In this document: positions 1-10,258 of the stretch, one piece after another
Numbering within the stretch: the stretch's first letter is position 1
How the letters are laid out: every line of letters begins with the position of its first letter
Source: Methylococcales symbiont of Hymedesmia sp. n. MRB-2018
GTDB taxonomy: Bacteria > Pseudomonadota > Gammaproteobacteria > Methylococcales > Methylomonadaceae
Length of the DNA: 54,723 bases
Assembly (NCBI GenBank): GCA_003666385.1
Contig: QPIN01000052.1
Coordinates: forward strand, 1 to 54,723
Direction: 5' to 3'
Translations under genes and position numbers: made by a program
The notes under the pieces: model-generated
Told to the model about the DNA's origin: nothing
Databases searched by the model: none
What the model saw: the letters and a program-made list of their open reading frames with translations, nothing else

Positions 1-54
1 AATTTCTCTTGAATGCAGATTAGTTTTTGCATTCGTGTGATAGCCTTGGGACAT
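1..54 (-). CDS. N-terminal start of a transposase-like gene, cut by the window edge
   Basis: An ATG at 54-52 is preceded by a strong ribosome binding site (AAAGGA, then ATTAAT, then ATG, read on the minus strand). It opens a frame of 18 codons that runs off the left edge (MSQGYHTNAKTNLHSREI). The NAKTN...R pattern near the start resembles the N-terminus of helix-turn-helix transposases of the IS481 type. That family call is from memory of the pattern and is weak. The gene points away from the IS5-type remnant on its right, which suggests one element inserted into or beside another. The DNA at about 55-130 would be the outer end of this element. Confidence 0.4.
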   Translation of the reverse strand, partial: MSQGYHTNAKTNLHSREI

Positions 55-142
55 ATTAATTCCTTTGTAGTGAAAGTTTAATATGTTATCAGGGCTGTCC
101 TTTATTATTTTTAAATCAGGTATAACGTGGTGAAACTATACA

Positions 143-584
143 CATAAGAAGTATGAATACGGCAATAAGGTTTCTATTGTTTCTACCAAAGATACAAACA
201 TCATTGTCGGTATGGCTAGCCATGACAAAAATATTCATGATTCTAGAACACTGGAGAGAGGCAATTAATCATGCTCATAGTAATAGAGCAAAGCCCATTA
301 AACAAGCAGTGTGTGATAGAGGCTATAAGGGTGCTAAGGAGGTTCAAGGTGGCAAGATTATTCTGCCTAAAAAAGCACTAAAAAGTGATAATCGTTATCA
401 AAGAGATAAGAAGCGTAATTTGTGTAAAAGGCGAGCAGCCATAGAGTCAACCATTGGACACTTGAAATCTGATTTTAGATTGTCCAGAAACTTACTCAAA
501 GGACAAATTGATGATGAAATTAATATTTTGATGGCTGCCTATGCGTGGAATTTAAAGAAATGGTTGGTTTTTTGTTGTGCCTAG
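143..584 (+). pseudogene. IS5-family transposase, 5'-truncated and frameshifted
   Basis: This is the C-terminal part of a DDE transposase. The segment CDRGYKG holds the second catalytic Asp, RRAAIESTIGHLK holds the catalytic Glu, and the tail LMAAYAWNLKKWL is typical of the family. The N-terminal stretch (HKKYEYGNKVSIV...SHDKNIHDSRTLE) is in another frame, the one containing 149-151. That frame ends at a TAA at 266-268, so the reading frame shifts by one base at about 250-258. Upstream coding is closed by a TGA at 131-133, so the first half of the gene is missing. A free-standing start at 153 is an artefact of the shifted frame. The copy is dead. Confidence 0.8.
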
Positions 585-744
585 TGTTTATGGCTTAAAA
601 AGATTAGATTTTGCTGGTTTTTTTATTAGGATTTTTGTTTTTTTAGGGTGAATGGTGTTTGGATTTTGGTTGATGGAGTTGGAAAGATGGGATTTGGGAG
701 AAGTGGAAAATGGTTTTTAAAGGTTCACTAAGTACGCTTTATCA

Positions 745-1305
745 ATGAACAGCGTGAGCGTCGAGCAAATAGAAGCCTTATTACCTCAGACACAATGCCA
801 AAAATGTGGCTACAAAGGTTGCAAGCCTTATGCTCAAGCGATTAGCCAACAACAAGCCGATATCAACCAATGTCCTCCCGGAGGACAGCAAGGTATCCTC
901 AATCTAGCTAAATTATTAGCTGTGGCTGCAACCCCACTTAATACACAATTTGGCATAGAAAAACCTCGACAAGTTGCCGTTATCATTGAACAAGACTGTA
1001 TCGGCTGTACTCAATGCCTTCCACCCTGTCCTGTGGATGCCATCATCGGTGCCTCCAAACAAATGCATACGGTGCTCACTTCTGCCTGTACCGGTTGCGA
1101 ACTTTGTGTCTCACCTTGCCCTGTTGATTGCATTGTCATGCAAGCTATCGAAAACAATGACAAACCGGCTGAATGGAATAAAGAAAAAGCTGATTTGGCA
1201 AAAAATAGCTATGCTAAAAAAATAATTAGAATGGAACGATTAAAGACCGAGAAAATGCAGCGTATTAAAAAACAAAAACTGGCATTGAAAAAAATAAAAT
1301 CATAG
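745..1305 (+). CDS. rsxB: RnfB/RsxB-like iron-sulfur protein without membrane anchor
   Basis: This is a 186-residue ferredoxin-like protein. An Fe-S binding motif of the RnfB type comes first (C18, C21, C26, C43). Two 4Fe-4S ferredoxin motifs follow (C85, C88, C91, C95 and C115, C118, C121, C125), and the tail is Lys-rich and probably alpha-helical. RnfB of the Rnf/Rsx complex normally begins with a membrane helix; here the protein starts directly at the first cluster domain and is predicted soluble. No rnfA, C, D, G or E gene is nearby, so it is a stand-alone electron carrier whose partner is unknown. The upstream DNA has no good ribosome binding site, so the start is only moderately sure. 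Confidence 0.75.
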   Translation: MNSVSVEQIEALLPQTQCQKCGYKGCKPYAQAISQQQADINQCPPGGQQGILNLAKLLAVAATPLNTQFGIEKPRQVAVIIEQDCIGCTQCLPPCPVDAIIGASKQMHTVLTSACTGCELCVSPCPVDCIVMQAIENNDKPAEWNKEKADLAKNSYAKKIIRMERLKTEKMQRIKKQKLALKKIKS

Positions 1306-1443
1306 TATTTTCAAGAATAAATGGTATCAGGCAATCAATAGATTTTTGGGTCTATGAATTACTTTTACGCTCCGCTCCAAAACAATCAGCTTATGCTAGC
1401 GTTAGTATCTAAATAAGGTAAAACAGCCATCTATACTAGTTAA

Positions 1444-1586
1444 AGAGAACTCAGCATAACTCATGAATGGATAAAAAAGGTCAGCCAAAATAACGTGCAA
1501 TAGCTCACTATTACACTTGTATTTTGACTAAAAACTGAAAAAATCTATCACTTTTTTTATCCGTCCAGAGTTATGCTAAAGTCTCT
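1444..1586 (+). mobile_element. MITE-like palindromic repeat, family A, copy 1
   Basis: This is a 143-bp element whose ends are 19-nt imperfect inverted repeats (AGAGAACTCAGCATAACTC on the left; the right end read in reverse differs at three positions). The similarity between the arms continues inward (GGATAAAAAA on both), and the whole element can fold into one long hairpin with CTCA at the apex. It has no open reading frame. The flanking TAA on both sides is a likely 3-bp target duplication. It lies between the rsxB end and the lpxC end, so an RNA hairpin could act on either transcript. Confidence 0.85.
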
Positions 1587-1635
1587 TAAAGTGATTAATT
1601 AATTGTCAGTTTGTGAGCCTATAAATAATGCTGCG

Positions 1636-2556
1636 CTACTCACCATCCAGTACTTGGGCAGACTGCATAAAATTAATAGGGGCATCTGCTTCATTTTCAA
1701 AAACGACTATTTCCCAAGCATCTGGATTTTGTTGCAAAGTACGTAATAACTTATTATTCAGAGCGTGCCCTGATTTAAAACCTTTAAACTCACCAATTAA
1801 ACTATGTCCTAATAAATAAAGGTCGCCAATCGCATCTAAAATTTTATGTTTAACAAATTCATCAGCATAGCGAAGTCCATCTTCATTTAAGACCTTATCA
1901 TCATCTACCACAATGGCGTTGTCTAAACTACCACCCAAGGCAAGGTTATTTTCTCTTAAAAACTCAATATCCTTCATAAAACCGAACGTTCTAGCTCGAC
2001 TCACTTCTTTCACAAAAGTAGTTGAGGAGAAATCCATGGTTGAGGTTTTTAAATGATCAGGAAATGCAGGATGATCAAAATCTATGGTAAAAGTTACTTT
2101 AAAGCCATCAAAAGGTACAAAAGTAGCCCATTTATCATCATCTTCAACTCTAATTTCTTGTTTAATCCTGATATATTTTTTAGGACTATTTTGTTCTGCC
2201 ACGCCTGCTGACTGTAGTAAAAACACAAAAGGTCCTGCACTACCATCCATAATAGGTACTTCTGCTGAGGTCACATCCACAATGGCATTATCAATGCCTA
2301 AGCCAGCCAAGGCTGAGAGCAAATGTTCAATGGTGGCAACTTTCACACCCTCTTTAACCAAAGTGGTAGACAAAAGGGTTTCGCCCACATTTTCTGGTGT
2401 TGCTTCGATGGTGACAGGGTTTTCTAAATCAGTCCGACGAAATCGAATACCTGTATCGGCATCTGCAGGGTATAGAGTCAAATAAACCCTGTTACCACTG
2501 TGTAATCCAACACCTGTTGCTCTTATTATGTTTTTAAGCGTTCTTTGTTTAATCAT
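1636..2556 (-). CDS. lpxC: UDP-3-O-acyl-N-acetylglucosamine deacetylase
   Basis: LpxC is the zinc enzyme that carries out the committed step of lipid A synthesis, in the cytoplasm. The zinc ligands are visible: His in [11 protein letters not shown] (about residue 78) and the HKxxD motif in [11 protein letters not shown] (about 237-241). The start was set at MIKQRTLKN, which matches the family N-terminus and gives 306 residues. A GTG four codons earlier lies inside the likely ribosome binding site (AGGTG, 9 nt before the ATG). It is the last gene of the dcw cluster but is cut off from ftsZ by a family A repeat. A second copy lies just past its stop, so direct repeats flank it on both sides. 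Confidence 0.95.
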   Translation of the reverse strand: MIKQRTLKNIIRATGVGLHSGNRVYLTLYPADADTGIRFRRTDLENPVTIEATPENVGETLLSTTLVKEGVKVATIEHLLSALAGLGIDNAIVDVTSAEVPIMDGSAGPFVFLLQSAGVAEQNSPKKYIRIKQEIRVEDDDKWATFVPFDGFKVTFTIDFDHPAFPDHLKTSTMDFSSTTFVKEVSRARTFGFMKDIEFLRENNLALGGSLDNAIVVDDDKVLNEDGLRYADEFVKHKILDAIGDLYLLGHSLIGEFKGFKSGHALNNKLLRTLQQNPDAWEIVVFENEADAPINFMQSAQVLDGE

Positions 2557-2584
2557 ATAGTTAAGCACCTAGGCACTTATTGTT

Positions 2585-2727
2585 GGAGAACTCAGCATAA
2601 CTCATGGACGGATAAAAAAGGTCAGCCAAAATAACGCGCAATAGCTCACTATTACACTTGTATTTTGACTAAAACCTGAAAAATTCTATCACTTTTTTCT
2701 CATCGCCAGAGTTATGCTGAGGTCTCG
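2585..2727 (+). mobile_element. MITE-like palindromic repeat, family A, copy 2
   Basis: This 143-bp copy has the same length and orientation as the copy at 1444-1586, with scattered substitutions and no indel seen. GTT on both sides looks like a 3-bp target duplication. It lies between ftsZ and lpxC, which are normally adjacent, and so inserts a long potential RNA hairpin into the transcript that would run from ftsZ into lpxC. Confidence 0.85.
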
Positions 2728-2776
2728 GTTGATAAAAAAATGGTAAACAATTTTATCATAATTCGATTAAACAAAC

Positions 2777-3940
2777 TCAATCAGCCTGCCGTCTTAAAAA
2801 TGCTGGTACATCAAGATAATCAAGATTCATATCTTGCTTAGGTTGTGCACCAAAACGTGCTTCTCTTGGTTGTTCTTTTTTATTATGTCTAATCACTGTA
2901 GGTTTATCTAATACATCATAATTAATGTCACCTGTTGCTGCTTTTTTAACAATATTATTTGTTGAAGTATGTGAAACTGATTTACCCATTCCTGTTGCTA
3001 CTACAGTCACCTTAATTTCATCGCCCATATCTGGATTGATCGCTGTACCAATTTTCATATCGGCTTCTTCTGAGGCAAAAGCATGCATGATACTACCAAT
3101 TTCATCAAACTCTGTTAAGTCCATATCTTTCGCAGTGATATTAACTAAAATGCCATGAGCACCTTGTAAATCAATATCTTCCAACAGTGGACAAGCAATG
3201 GCTTTTTCTGCGGCTTCTCTGGCACGGTTATCACCCGAAGCGGAACCTGACCCCATAATAGCCGGGCCCATATTACTCATCACTGTTTTTACATCGGCAA
3301 AGTCAACATTAATTAAACCAGGATGAGTGATTAACTCAGTAATACCTTGTACTGCGTCTAATAAAACATCATTAGCCGCTTTAAACGCATTGATTAATGA
3401 TAAATTGCTTCCCAATACAGGTAATAATTTTTGATTTGGAATAATAATCAATGAGTCTACATTTTTTTCTAACTCACTAATACCAGCATCAGCGACTATT
3501 TTTTTCTTTTTTCCTTCAAAATCAAAAGGCTTAGTTACTACTGCAACGGTTAGAATGCTCATTTCTCTTGCTATTTCAGCAATCACTGAAATTGCACCTG
3601 TCCCAGTTCCGCCACCCATTCCGGCAGTTAAAAACACCATATCAGCCCCATCAATCACTTCTTTGATATGATCGCGGTTTTCTTCTGCGGCTTGTTTTCC
3701 TACTTCAGGTTTTGTTCCTGCGCCTAAACCTTTGGTTAATTCAACACCCAGTTGCACACGAGTATCAACATTCAACCGTCGTAATGCCTGGGCATCTGTA
3801 TTTGCACAAATAAATTGCACCCCATCAATATGGCTTTGAACCATATGATCTACTGCATTACCGCCACCGCCACCGACACCAATGACTTTAATGACCGCAT
3901 CATCACTACACATATCCATTAATTCATATTTCATTTTCAT
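2777..3940 (-). CDS. ftsZ: Cell division GTPase FtsZ
   Basis: FtsZ is the tubulin-like GTPase that forms the division ring. The nucleotide-binding loop GGGGGNAV is near the N-terminus, the tubulin signature GGGTGTG is at about residue 100, and the C-terminal tail (LDYLDVPAFLRRQAD) is the conserved peptide that binds FtsA and ZipA. The start chosen is ATG (MKMKYEL), giving 387 residues; ATG two codons later (3934) fits almost as well, with GAGG 8 nt before it. A TTG at 3958 would add six residues not seen in the family. It follows ftsA by 22 bp. Confidence 0.96.
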   Translation of the reverse strand: MKMKYELMDMCSDDAVIKVIGVGGGGGNAVDHMVQSHIDGVQFICANTDAQALRRLNVDTRVQLGVELTKGLGAGTKPEVGKQAAEENRDHIKEVIDGADMVFLTAGMGGGTGTGAISVIAEIAREMSILTVAVVTKPFDFEGKKKKIVADAGISELEKNVDSLIIIPNQKLLPVLGSNLSLINAFKAANDVLLDAVQGITELITHPGLINVDFADVKTVMSNMGPAIMGSGSASGDNRAREAAEKAIACPLLEDIDLQGAHGILVNITAKDMDLTEFDEIGSIMHAFASEEADMKIGTAINPDMGDEIKVTVVATGMGKSVSHTSTNNIVKKAATGDINYDVLDKPTVIRHNKKEQPREARFGAQPKQDMNLDYLDVPAFLRRQAD

Positions 3941-3962
3941 AACCTCACTCTCACCCAATTTA

Positions 3963-5189
3963 TTAAAAATTACCCTGAAACCAGTTTTTTATTTTTGCCC
4001 ACAATCCTTGTCTATCACTATTCTTTCCACCTACTCTTCCTTGGTGTTCACTTCCATAGAGCAACAAACCAACACCTGTTGAATACACTGGGTTTTGTAC
4101 AACATCTGTCAAACCCGTCACATGCTGTGGCATTCCCATACGTACAGGCATATGAAATATTTCTTCAGCAAGCTCGACTAACCCCTTTACTTTTGAGCTT
4201 CCTCCCGTCAAAACCATTCCTGCTGCCACCAAGTCTTCATAGCCACTCCGCCTAAGCTCTGCCTGAACAAGTAGCATAAGTTCTTCATAGCGAGGTTCTA
4301 TTATTTCGGCTAAGTTTTGAACGGATATTTTTCTTGGTTTTCTATCACCAATACTAGGTACATCAATCATTTCTTCTGCATCAGCCAGTTGCGCTAGTGC
4401 ACAGGCATGTTCTCGTTTATTTTGTTCTGCACTTTTTGTAGGTGTTCTCAAGGCAACGGCTATATCATTAGTCACTTGATCCCCAGCAATAGGTATTACA
4501 GCCGTATGTTTAATGGCACCCTCTGCAAAAATTGCAATATCAGTTGTCCCACCACCAATATCTATCAGACAAACACCTAATTCCTTTTCATCTTCTGTTA
4601 GTACTGAAGTACATGAAGCTAATTGTTCCAATACGATGTCTTCCACTTCCAAGCCACATCGTCTAATACATTTGATGATATTTTGTGCCGCACTGACACT
4701 ACAAGTCACCATGTGTACTTTTGCCTCCAATCGAATGCCTGACATTCCAACAGGCTCTTTGATTCCTTCTTGCTGATCAATGACAAATTCTTGCGGCAGT
4801 ATATGCAGGATTTTTTGATCTGCCGGAATGGCAACAGCTCTTGCAGAGTCAATCACTCTATCAATATCATATTGAGTCACTTCTTTATCTTTAATGGCCA
4901 CAATACCATGCGAATTAAGACTTTTAATATGACTACCAGCAATACCCGCAAAGACTGATTTTATTTGACAGCCAGCCATTAATTCTGCTTCTTCCACTGC
5001 ACGCCGAATAGAAAGTACGGTAGTTTCTAAATTAACTACCACCCCTTTTTTCAACCCTTTTGAAGGTGCCATACCGATACCGATAATTTCTATTTCACCA
5101 TCACTTGTATGCTCTGCTACAATGGTCGCTACTTTTGCAGTACCAATATCCAGTCCTACAATGATATTTCGATCTATTCTTTTTGCCAT
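3963..5189 (-). CDS. ftsA: Cell division protein FtsA
   Basis: FtsA is an actin-like ATPase that tethers the FtsZ ring to the membrane and recruits later division proteins. The N-terminal IVGLDIGTAKVATIV is the phosphate-1 motif, and LIDIGGGTTDIAIF and VLTGGSSKVKG are the phosphate-2 and adenosine motifs. The C-terminal WAKIKNWFQGNF is an amphipathic membrane-targeting helix. The length of 408 residues is close to the family norm of about 420. It lies 11 bp after ftsQ and 22 bp before ftsZ, in the standard ftsQAZ order. Confidence 0.96.
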   Translation of the reverse strand: MAKRIDRNIIVGLDIGTAKVATIVAEHTSDGEIEIIGIGMAPSKGLKKGVVVNLETTVLSIRRAVEEAELMAGCQIKSVFAGIAGSHIKSLNSHGIVAIKDKEVTQYDIDRVIDSARAVAIPADQKILHILPQEFVIDQQEGIKEPVGMSGIRLEAKVHMVTCSVSAAQNIIKCIRRCGLEVEDIVLEQLASCTSVLTEDEKELGVCLIDIGGGTTDIAIFAEGAIKHTAVIPIAGDQVTNDIAVALRTPTKSAEQNKREHACALAQLADAEEMIDVPSIGDRKPRKISVQNLAEIIEPRYEELMLLVQAELRRSGYEDLVAAGMVLTGGSSKVKGLVELAEEIFHMPVRMGMPQHVTGLTDVVQNPVYSTGVGLLLYGSEHQGRVGGKNSDRQGLWAKIKNWFQGNF

Positions 5190-5200
5190 GATTGATTCAT

Positions 5201-5944
5201 TTATGTTTTATTCAATACTGCTACTTGTTCCCAATCTATATTTTCTTCACCCTGTTTCCATCTTAGGGCATATCCATTTGCATACCTCAAATCCACCGCT
5301 GTCACCTTTTTAATCTGCTCACGACCAATCAAAGCAAATGTTTTTAAAAACCGTTTGAATTTCTTTTCTTGCTCGTTGGTTCCCAATCTTATTTCTAGGT
5401 TGTTGTCTAGCCTCAGTTTCCAAGATCTTCTTTCGTTAACAACAAACTCAGTCAATTTCATATTCTGTTTTAACAATGCTGAATACATTTCATTCATTTT
5501 TACAAGTAATATTTTTTCACTCCCAGTCGGTCCACTCATAAAAGGTAATCGTCTAAAGTCATCCATATTATCTGGTATAAATATCTGCCCAGTTCTGCTC
5601 AATAATTTCTTTTCCCCCCACCTAAGAATAGGCTCTTGTTCTTTAATTTTGATATTGATAGCATCCGGCCAAACACGTTTAACTTTGACTTTTCTAACCC
5701 AAGGTAATTGCTTTACTGATTGTTGCACCTTTTTCACTTCTACATTGTATAAACCATTCATTACATGTGCTGTAATCACCTGTTTTACTTTTTCCTTTGA
5801 CATATATTGAAATGCTCCTTCTATTCGTACATATTTAACAGGCAACCAATCAGCACCTTGCGCTTTTACTTCTTGCCATCCAAACCAAACTATTAAATAT
5901 AAACTCATTATTGCCATTATTAATTGCGTTATTCTTTTATACAT
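5201..5944 (-). CDS. ftsQ: Cell division protein FtsQ
   Basis: FtsQ is a bitopic membrane protein of the FtsQLB divisome subcomplex. A single N-terminal membrane segment (about residues 8-26) is followed by a POTRA domain (VKYVRIEGAFQYMSKEKV...LPWVRKVKVKRVWPDAINIKI) and the beta domain. The length is 247 residues. It sits between ddl and ftsA as in other gammaproteobacteria. Confidence 0.92.
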   Translation of the reverse strand: MYKRITQLIMAIMSLYLIVWFGWQEVKAQGADWLPVKYVRIEGAFQYMSKEKVKQVITAHVMNGLYNVEVKKVQQSVKQLPWVRKVKVKRVWPDAINIKIKEQEPILRWGEKKLLSRTGQIFIPDNMDDFRRLPFMSGPTGSEKILLVKMNEMYSALLKQNMKLTEFVVNERRSWKLRLDNNLEIRLGTNEQEKKFKRFLKTFALIGREQIKKVTAVDLRYANGYALRWKQGEENIDWEQVAVLNKT

Positions 5945-5965
5945 TGGGCTTTTATTAAACCTATT

Positions 5966-6898
5966 TTAAGCTAGGCTTGTTTCTAAAATTCGCCAAACTA
6001 ATTGGTCAAAATCAATACCATTTGCCTTTGCTGCCATCGGCACCAGACTATGATCTGTCATTCCAGGTACTGTATTTACCTCTATTAATTGGCTAACACC
6101 AGATTCATCAATAAATAAATCAACCCTACCCCAGCCGTTTACACCCACTACGTTACAAGCTTCCAGTGCTAATAACTGCATTTCAGTTTCTTGCTGTGGT
6201 GATAAACCACAAGGACAATGATATTTTGTATTATTTGCCTGGTATTTGGCTTCATAATCATAAAACCCACGAGCTGTTTCCAAACGTATAACAGGTAATG
6301 CTTCGTCAGCCAATATTGCCACTGTATACTCCTCTCCACTCACCCATTGTTCCGCATAAACCTGACAATTAAATTGTAATGCAAGACTTAATGCTTTTCT
6401 GAGTTCTGCCTTATTGTTAGCTTTACTCATACCTATACTGGAGCCTTCTTGAGAGGGTTTGACAATAACTGGAAAAGACAATAATTTAATACAGGGGTCT
6501 ATGTCTTTTTCATTCTCAAAAACAAACCATTTAGGCGTTTTTAACCCATGGCCTTGCCAACATAATTTAGTTCTTAATTTATCCATCGTCAGTGCCGAGG
6601 CCATCACACTAGACCCTGTATAGGGTATTTTCATTGTTTCTAAAATACCTTGTAACAAACCATCCTCACCTCCTCGTCCATGAATCATGTTAAACACTCT
6701 ATCTATTTTTATTTCGCTTAGCTGTTCAATGATTTTATCTTCAACATCAATGGCAAATACATCGACACCCTGTCTTTTTAATGCCTCATAAACAGCTGTG
6801 CCACTTTTTATAGAAATGTCTCTTTCTGCCGAGCCACCCCCCATTAAAACAGCAACTTTTTCAAATTTTTTTGCATTTGTATTGTTTAATGGTTTCAT
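5966..6898 (-). CDS. ddl: D-alanine--D-alanine ligase
   Basis: This is an ATP-grasp enzyme that makes the D-Ala-D-Ala dipeptide for the peptidoglycan stem peptide. VLMGGGSAERDISIKSG is the Ddl N-terminal signature, and the C-terminal VNTVPGMTDHSLVPMAA holds the metal-binding Asn and substrate-binding segment. The length is 310 residues, matching the DdlB type found in dcw clusters. It overlaps the end of murB by 4 bp, indicating translational coupling. Confidence 0.95.
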   Translation of the reverse strand: MKPLNNTNAKKFEKVAVLMGGGSAERDISIKSGTAVYEALKRQGVDVFAIDVEDKIIEQLSEIKIDRVFNMIHGRGGEDGLLQGILETMKIPYTGSSVMASALTMDKLRTKLCWQGHGLKTPKWFVFENEKDIDPCIKLLSFPVIVKPSQEGSSIGMSKANNKAELRKALSLALQFNCQVYAEQWVSGEEYTVAILADEALPVIRLETARGFYDYEAKYQANNTKYHCPCGLSPQQETEMQLLALEACNVVGVNGWGRVDLFIDESGVSQLIEVNTVPGMTDHSLVPMAAKANGIDFDQLVWRILETSLA

Positions 6899-7767
6899 AA
6901 AGTCACACCAACACGACAGACTTCTGTTTCTAGCCTTATATCATGTTCTTTAAATACTTTTTGCTGCATATATTCAATCAAGTTTTCTATATCTGCTGCA
7001 CTGGCATTCCCTGTATTTTCAATAAAATTAGCATGTTTCAAAGAGACACAGGCACCGCCTAATTGATAACCTTTCAAACCACTTGATTCTATTAACCGTG
7101 CGGCATAATCCCCCTCTGGGTTTTTAAATACTGATCCACAGGTTGGCTTATTAGTTGGCTGAGTCTGTGCTCTTTTTTCTAAGAGTGCTTTAATCTGTTG
7201 CTGACTTTTTCCACTTTCACCTTTTTTCAATTTTAACAAAACCGCTAAAAACCACTCCTTTCTGTATCCTTTTACTGATCGGTAAGCCACTTCAAATTGA
7301 TCTACCATCCTATCTGTCACTTGTCCTTGTGCATTAATCATTTCTACACTTTCAACAATATCCCATGTTTCACTACCAAAGGCACCTGCATTCATTTTGA
7401 GTGCACCCCCCATTGTTCCAGGTATACCTGCTAAAAACTCTGCCCCCGTTAAACCTTTTTTTGCACTATATCTGGCAACATGCGCACAAGGAACACCTGC
7501 TTCAACATATATCTGTTCTTTGTCCATATACTGTATTTCTTTTAAGTGCCTTCTGGTATTAATCACGGTGCCTTCTATTCCTCCATCACGCACCAGTAAA
7601 TTACTCCCTAGTCCCAACCAAAATAGTTTTTCTTGCTTTGGTAACGCTGACATAAATTGTATTAAATCTTTTTTTCCTTCTGGCAAATACATTTGTTTTG
7701 CAGGGCCTCCCACTCGCCAACTGGTATATTTTGCCAACAACTCATTTTTTAATAACACTCCACTCAT
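6895..7767 (-). CDS. murB: UDP-N-acetylmuramate dehydrogenase
   Basis: MurB is the FAD- and NADPH-dependent reductase that converts UDP-GlcNAc-enolpyruvate to UDP-MurNAc. The FAD-binding segments are [13 protein letters not shown] and [24 protein letters not shown]; the catalytic Ser is in CGSVFKNP. At 290 residues it is of the shorter type II class, unlike the roughly 340-residue enzyme of enteric bacteria. It overlaps murC and ddl by 4 bp each. Confidence 0.95.
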   Translation of the reverse strand: MSGVLLKNELLAKYTSWRVGGPAKQMYLPEGKKDLIQFMSALPKQEKLFWLGLGSNLLVRDGGIEGTVINTRRHLKEIQYMDKEQIYVEAGVPCAHVARYSAKKGLTGAEFLAGIPGTMGGALKMNAGAFGSETWDIVESVEMINAQGQVTDRMVDQFEVAYRSVKGYRKEWFLAVLLKLKKGESGKSQQQIKALLEKRAQTQPTNKPTCGSVFKNPEGDYAARLIESSGLKGYQLGGACVSLKHANFIENTGNASAADIENLIEYMQQKVFKEHDIRLETEVCRVGVTL

Positions 7768-9200
7768 TTTGCCAATACTTTTGCCAATTCTTGCGGAAGT
7801 TCAGCCGCAATTTGTCCCACGCTCCCCGCACCCAGTGTTAATAAAACATCATCCCCTTTAACAATACCCCCCAAAATATTAGCCAGTTCATTTCTATCTT
7901 TAACAAAAATGGGGTCAACCTGCCCTCTTGTGCGTATTGCCCTTGATAATGTTTGACCGCTGACTCCTGCAATTTCAGTTTCTCCAGCGGTATATATATC
8001 CAATAAAATGAGTACATCAATAGTGGATAATACAGCCACAAAATCTTCAAATAGATCCCGTGTTCTGGTATATCTATGCGACTGAAATACAACGACTTTT
8101 CTTTTTTCAGGCCAGACTTGTTGCATCGCTTCAAGGGTTGCTGCAATTTCTCTGGGATGATGACCATAGTCATCTACTAAAGTCAGTGATCCATCTTCAA
8201 TTTCGACAGTCCCATTAAGTTGAAAACGTCTGCTAATACCCTTAAAGGTTTCCAAGCTCTTTATAATCGCTAGATCATCTACCGCTAAATTTGTTGCTAC
8301 GGTAATAGATGCCAATGCATTTAACATATTGTGCCAACCTGGCATATTCAGAGTAATCACCAAATCCTTGTACTCTCCCCATCGTTTTACTGTAAAAACA
8401 GTCTGCATTCCCTGCTGTTTTATATCCACTGCCCTGACATCCGCATCTTTATGTACGCCATATGTTTTTACTGGTTTTGCAATTTCTGGCAATACATCTC
8501 TTACCCCTGCATCGTCTAGGCACATTACTGCTAAACCATAGAAAGGCAAATGGTGTAAAAACTCAAGGAATGTTTCTTTAAGTCGCTTAAAACTGCCTCC
8601 ATAGGTTTCCATATGATCTTTATCAATGTTAGTCACTATCGCCATCATGGGCTGTAGGTGTAGAAACGAGGCATCACTTTCGTCAGCCTCAGCAACTAAA
8701 TATTGTCCCAGTCCCAATTTTGCGTTGCTTCCAGCACTATTTAAACGTCCGCCAATGACAAAAGTTGGATCCAGTCCCCCTTCAGCTAAAATGCTTGCTA
8801 TTAAACTGGTGGTTGTGGTTTTACCATGCGTTCCTGCTACCGCTATACCAAACCTGAATCGCATCAATTCTGCTAACATTTCAGCTCGTGGAATCACCGG
8901 AATTCTATTGGTATATGCCGCTTTGACTTCCTTATTTTTTTTGTCAATGGCTGTTGAAGTAACCACCACATCTACATCTTTTACATTCTTTTTAGCATGG
9001 CCAATATGTATGGTGACACCTTCCTTCTGCAATCTTTCTGTCACCGCACTTTCCTTAATATCTGAACCAGAAACGTCATAGCCTAAATTTGACAAAACTT
9101 CAGCAATTCCACTCATCCCTGTACCACCGATACCAACAAAATGAATTTTGTCTATATGTCCTAACCCCTGAGTAGGTTTTCCTGTATCTGTCCTATTCAA
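7764..9200 (-). CDS. murC: UDP-N-acetylmuramate--L-alanine ligase
   Basis: MurC is the Mur ligase that adds L-Ala to UDP-MurNAc. [18 protein letters not shown] is the UDP-binding N-domain, [13 protein letters not shown] is the ATP P-loop, and [10 protein letters not shown] is the MurC family signature. The length of 478 residues is normal. Overlaps of 4 bp with murG and murB show a tightly packed operon. Confidence 0.96.
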   Translation of the reverse strand: MNRTDTGKPTQGLGHIDKIHFVGIGGTGMSGIAEVLSNLGYDVSGSDIKESAVTERLQKEGVTIHIGHAKKNVKDVDVVVTSTAIDKKNKEVKAAYTNRIPVIPRAEMLAELMRFRFGIAVAGTHGKTTTTSLIASILAEGGLDPTFVIGGRLNSAGSNAKLGLGQYLVAEADESDASFLHLQPMMAIVTNIDKDHMETYGGSFKRLKETFLEFLHHLPFYGLAVMCLDDAGVRDVLPEIAKPVKTYGVHKDADVRAVDIKQQGMQTVFTVKRWGEYKDLVITLNMPGWHNMLNALASITVATNLAVDDLAIIKSLETFKGISRRFQLNGTVEIEDGSLTLVDDYGHHPREIAATLEAMQQVWPEKRKVVVFQSHRYTRTRDLFEDFVAVLSTIDVLILLDIYTAGETEIAGVSGQTLSRAIRTRGQVDPIFVKDRNELANILGGIVKGDDVLLTLGAGSVGQIAAELPQELAKVLAK

Positions 9201-10258
9201 TGGCTTGCTTCCTGTTCACAAATAGTTGCAACCCGTTTTGTTGCTTTTAGCTTTGCTTGCTTTTTGGCTGTAGCACTCATTTTTAGCAAGGATTTTTTTA
9301 CTTGTTCTATTGCCTGTAATAAAGAAGTTTCATTCAATGCATTCTGCCTAATCAATACAGCTGCTCCACTATCAGTTAAATATGTTGCATTCGCTGTTTG
9401 GTGATCATCAATAGCATGTGGCAAAGGGATAAAAATAGCGGGCAAGCCTACTGCCGCGACTTCACTCACTGTCATCGCTCCAGAACGACATATAATCATA
9501 TCGGCCCATTGATAGGCTGTAGCCATGTCTTCGATAAAGTCAAAAGTATCTGCCTTTACTAAATTTTCTGTGTATTGTTGTTTAACCCTTTTTAATGATG
9601 CTGTCCCCGTCTGATGCTTCACTTCAATAGCGTCTAAGTTTGCTAAAACAGTGGGAACGATATCATTTAAAATTTTCGCACCTAAACTGCCACCCACTAT
9701 TAATACTCGAAAATCTCTTTCTTTTTTTTCTGTCCAAAGATCTTTTTCTGCGAGATCTAAAAAGTACTTTCGTAACGGGTTGCCAGTAAAAATAGCATTA
9801 ACACTTTTCTCAAAACTGTTAGGAAATGCTTCTAAGACCTTATTCGCTCTTTTTTTCAATAATCGATTGGTCGTTCCTGGTACTCTATTTTGCTCATGAA
9901 TAACTAAGGGGATATTCATTAAACTGGCTATTATTCCACCTGGGGCAGCGACATACCCGCCCATTCCTAAAACTATATGGGGTTTACGTTTCCGCAATAT
10001 TTTCAAGGCCTGTGCTAATGATTTAAACAAGAATATGACACTACAGATTTTTGCTGCTAGGCCTTTTCCTCTTAAACCCTTTACCTCTAACCAATCAATT
10101 TCAATACCATTTGCTGGAACCACTTTACTTTCTAATCCATTTTTTGTACCTATCCAACTAACATCCCATCCTTTATCAGATAAATACTGAGCCACTGCAA
10201 GTGCTGGAAACACATGTCCCCCTGTCCCACCTGCCATAATCACTATACGTTTATCCAT
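9197..10258 (-). CDS. murG: UDP-GlcNAc--lipid I N-acetylglucosaminyltransferase
   Basis: MurG is a peripheral membrane glycosyltransferase that makes lipid [18 protein letters not shown] is the N-terminal G-loop, [13 protein letters not shown] the second, and [25 protein letters not shown] the nucleotide-sugar-binding region with the conserved Glu. The length is 353 residues. It overlaps ftsW by 16 bp, so translation of the two is probably coupled. Confidence 0.96.
   Translation of the reverse strand: MDKRIVIMAGGTGGHVFPALAVAQYLSDKGWDVSWIGTKNGLESKVVPANGIEIDWLEVKGLRGKGLAAKICSVIFLFKSLAQALKILRKRKPHIVLGMGGYVAAPGGIIASLMNIPLVIHEQNRVPGTTNRLLKKRANKVLEAFPNSFEKSVNAIFTGNPLRKYFLDLAEKDLWTEKKERDFRVLIVGGSLGAKILNDIVPTVLANLDAIEVKHQTGTASLKRVKQQYTENLVKADTFDFIEDMATAYQWADMIICRSGAMTVSEVAAVGLPAIFIPLPHAIDDHQTANATYLTDSGAAVLIRQNALNETSLLQAIEQVKKSLLKMSATAKKQAKLKATKRVATICEQEASH

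Noticed and set aside
153-584. A complete small protein gene in the IS5-like region.
   Set aside because: The residues before about position 250 in this frame are meaningless. The neighbouring frame encodes the expected transposase sequence there, so this is a frameshifted remnant.
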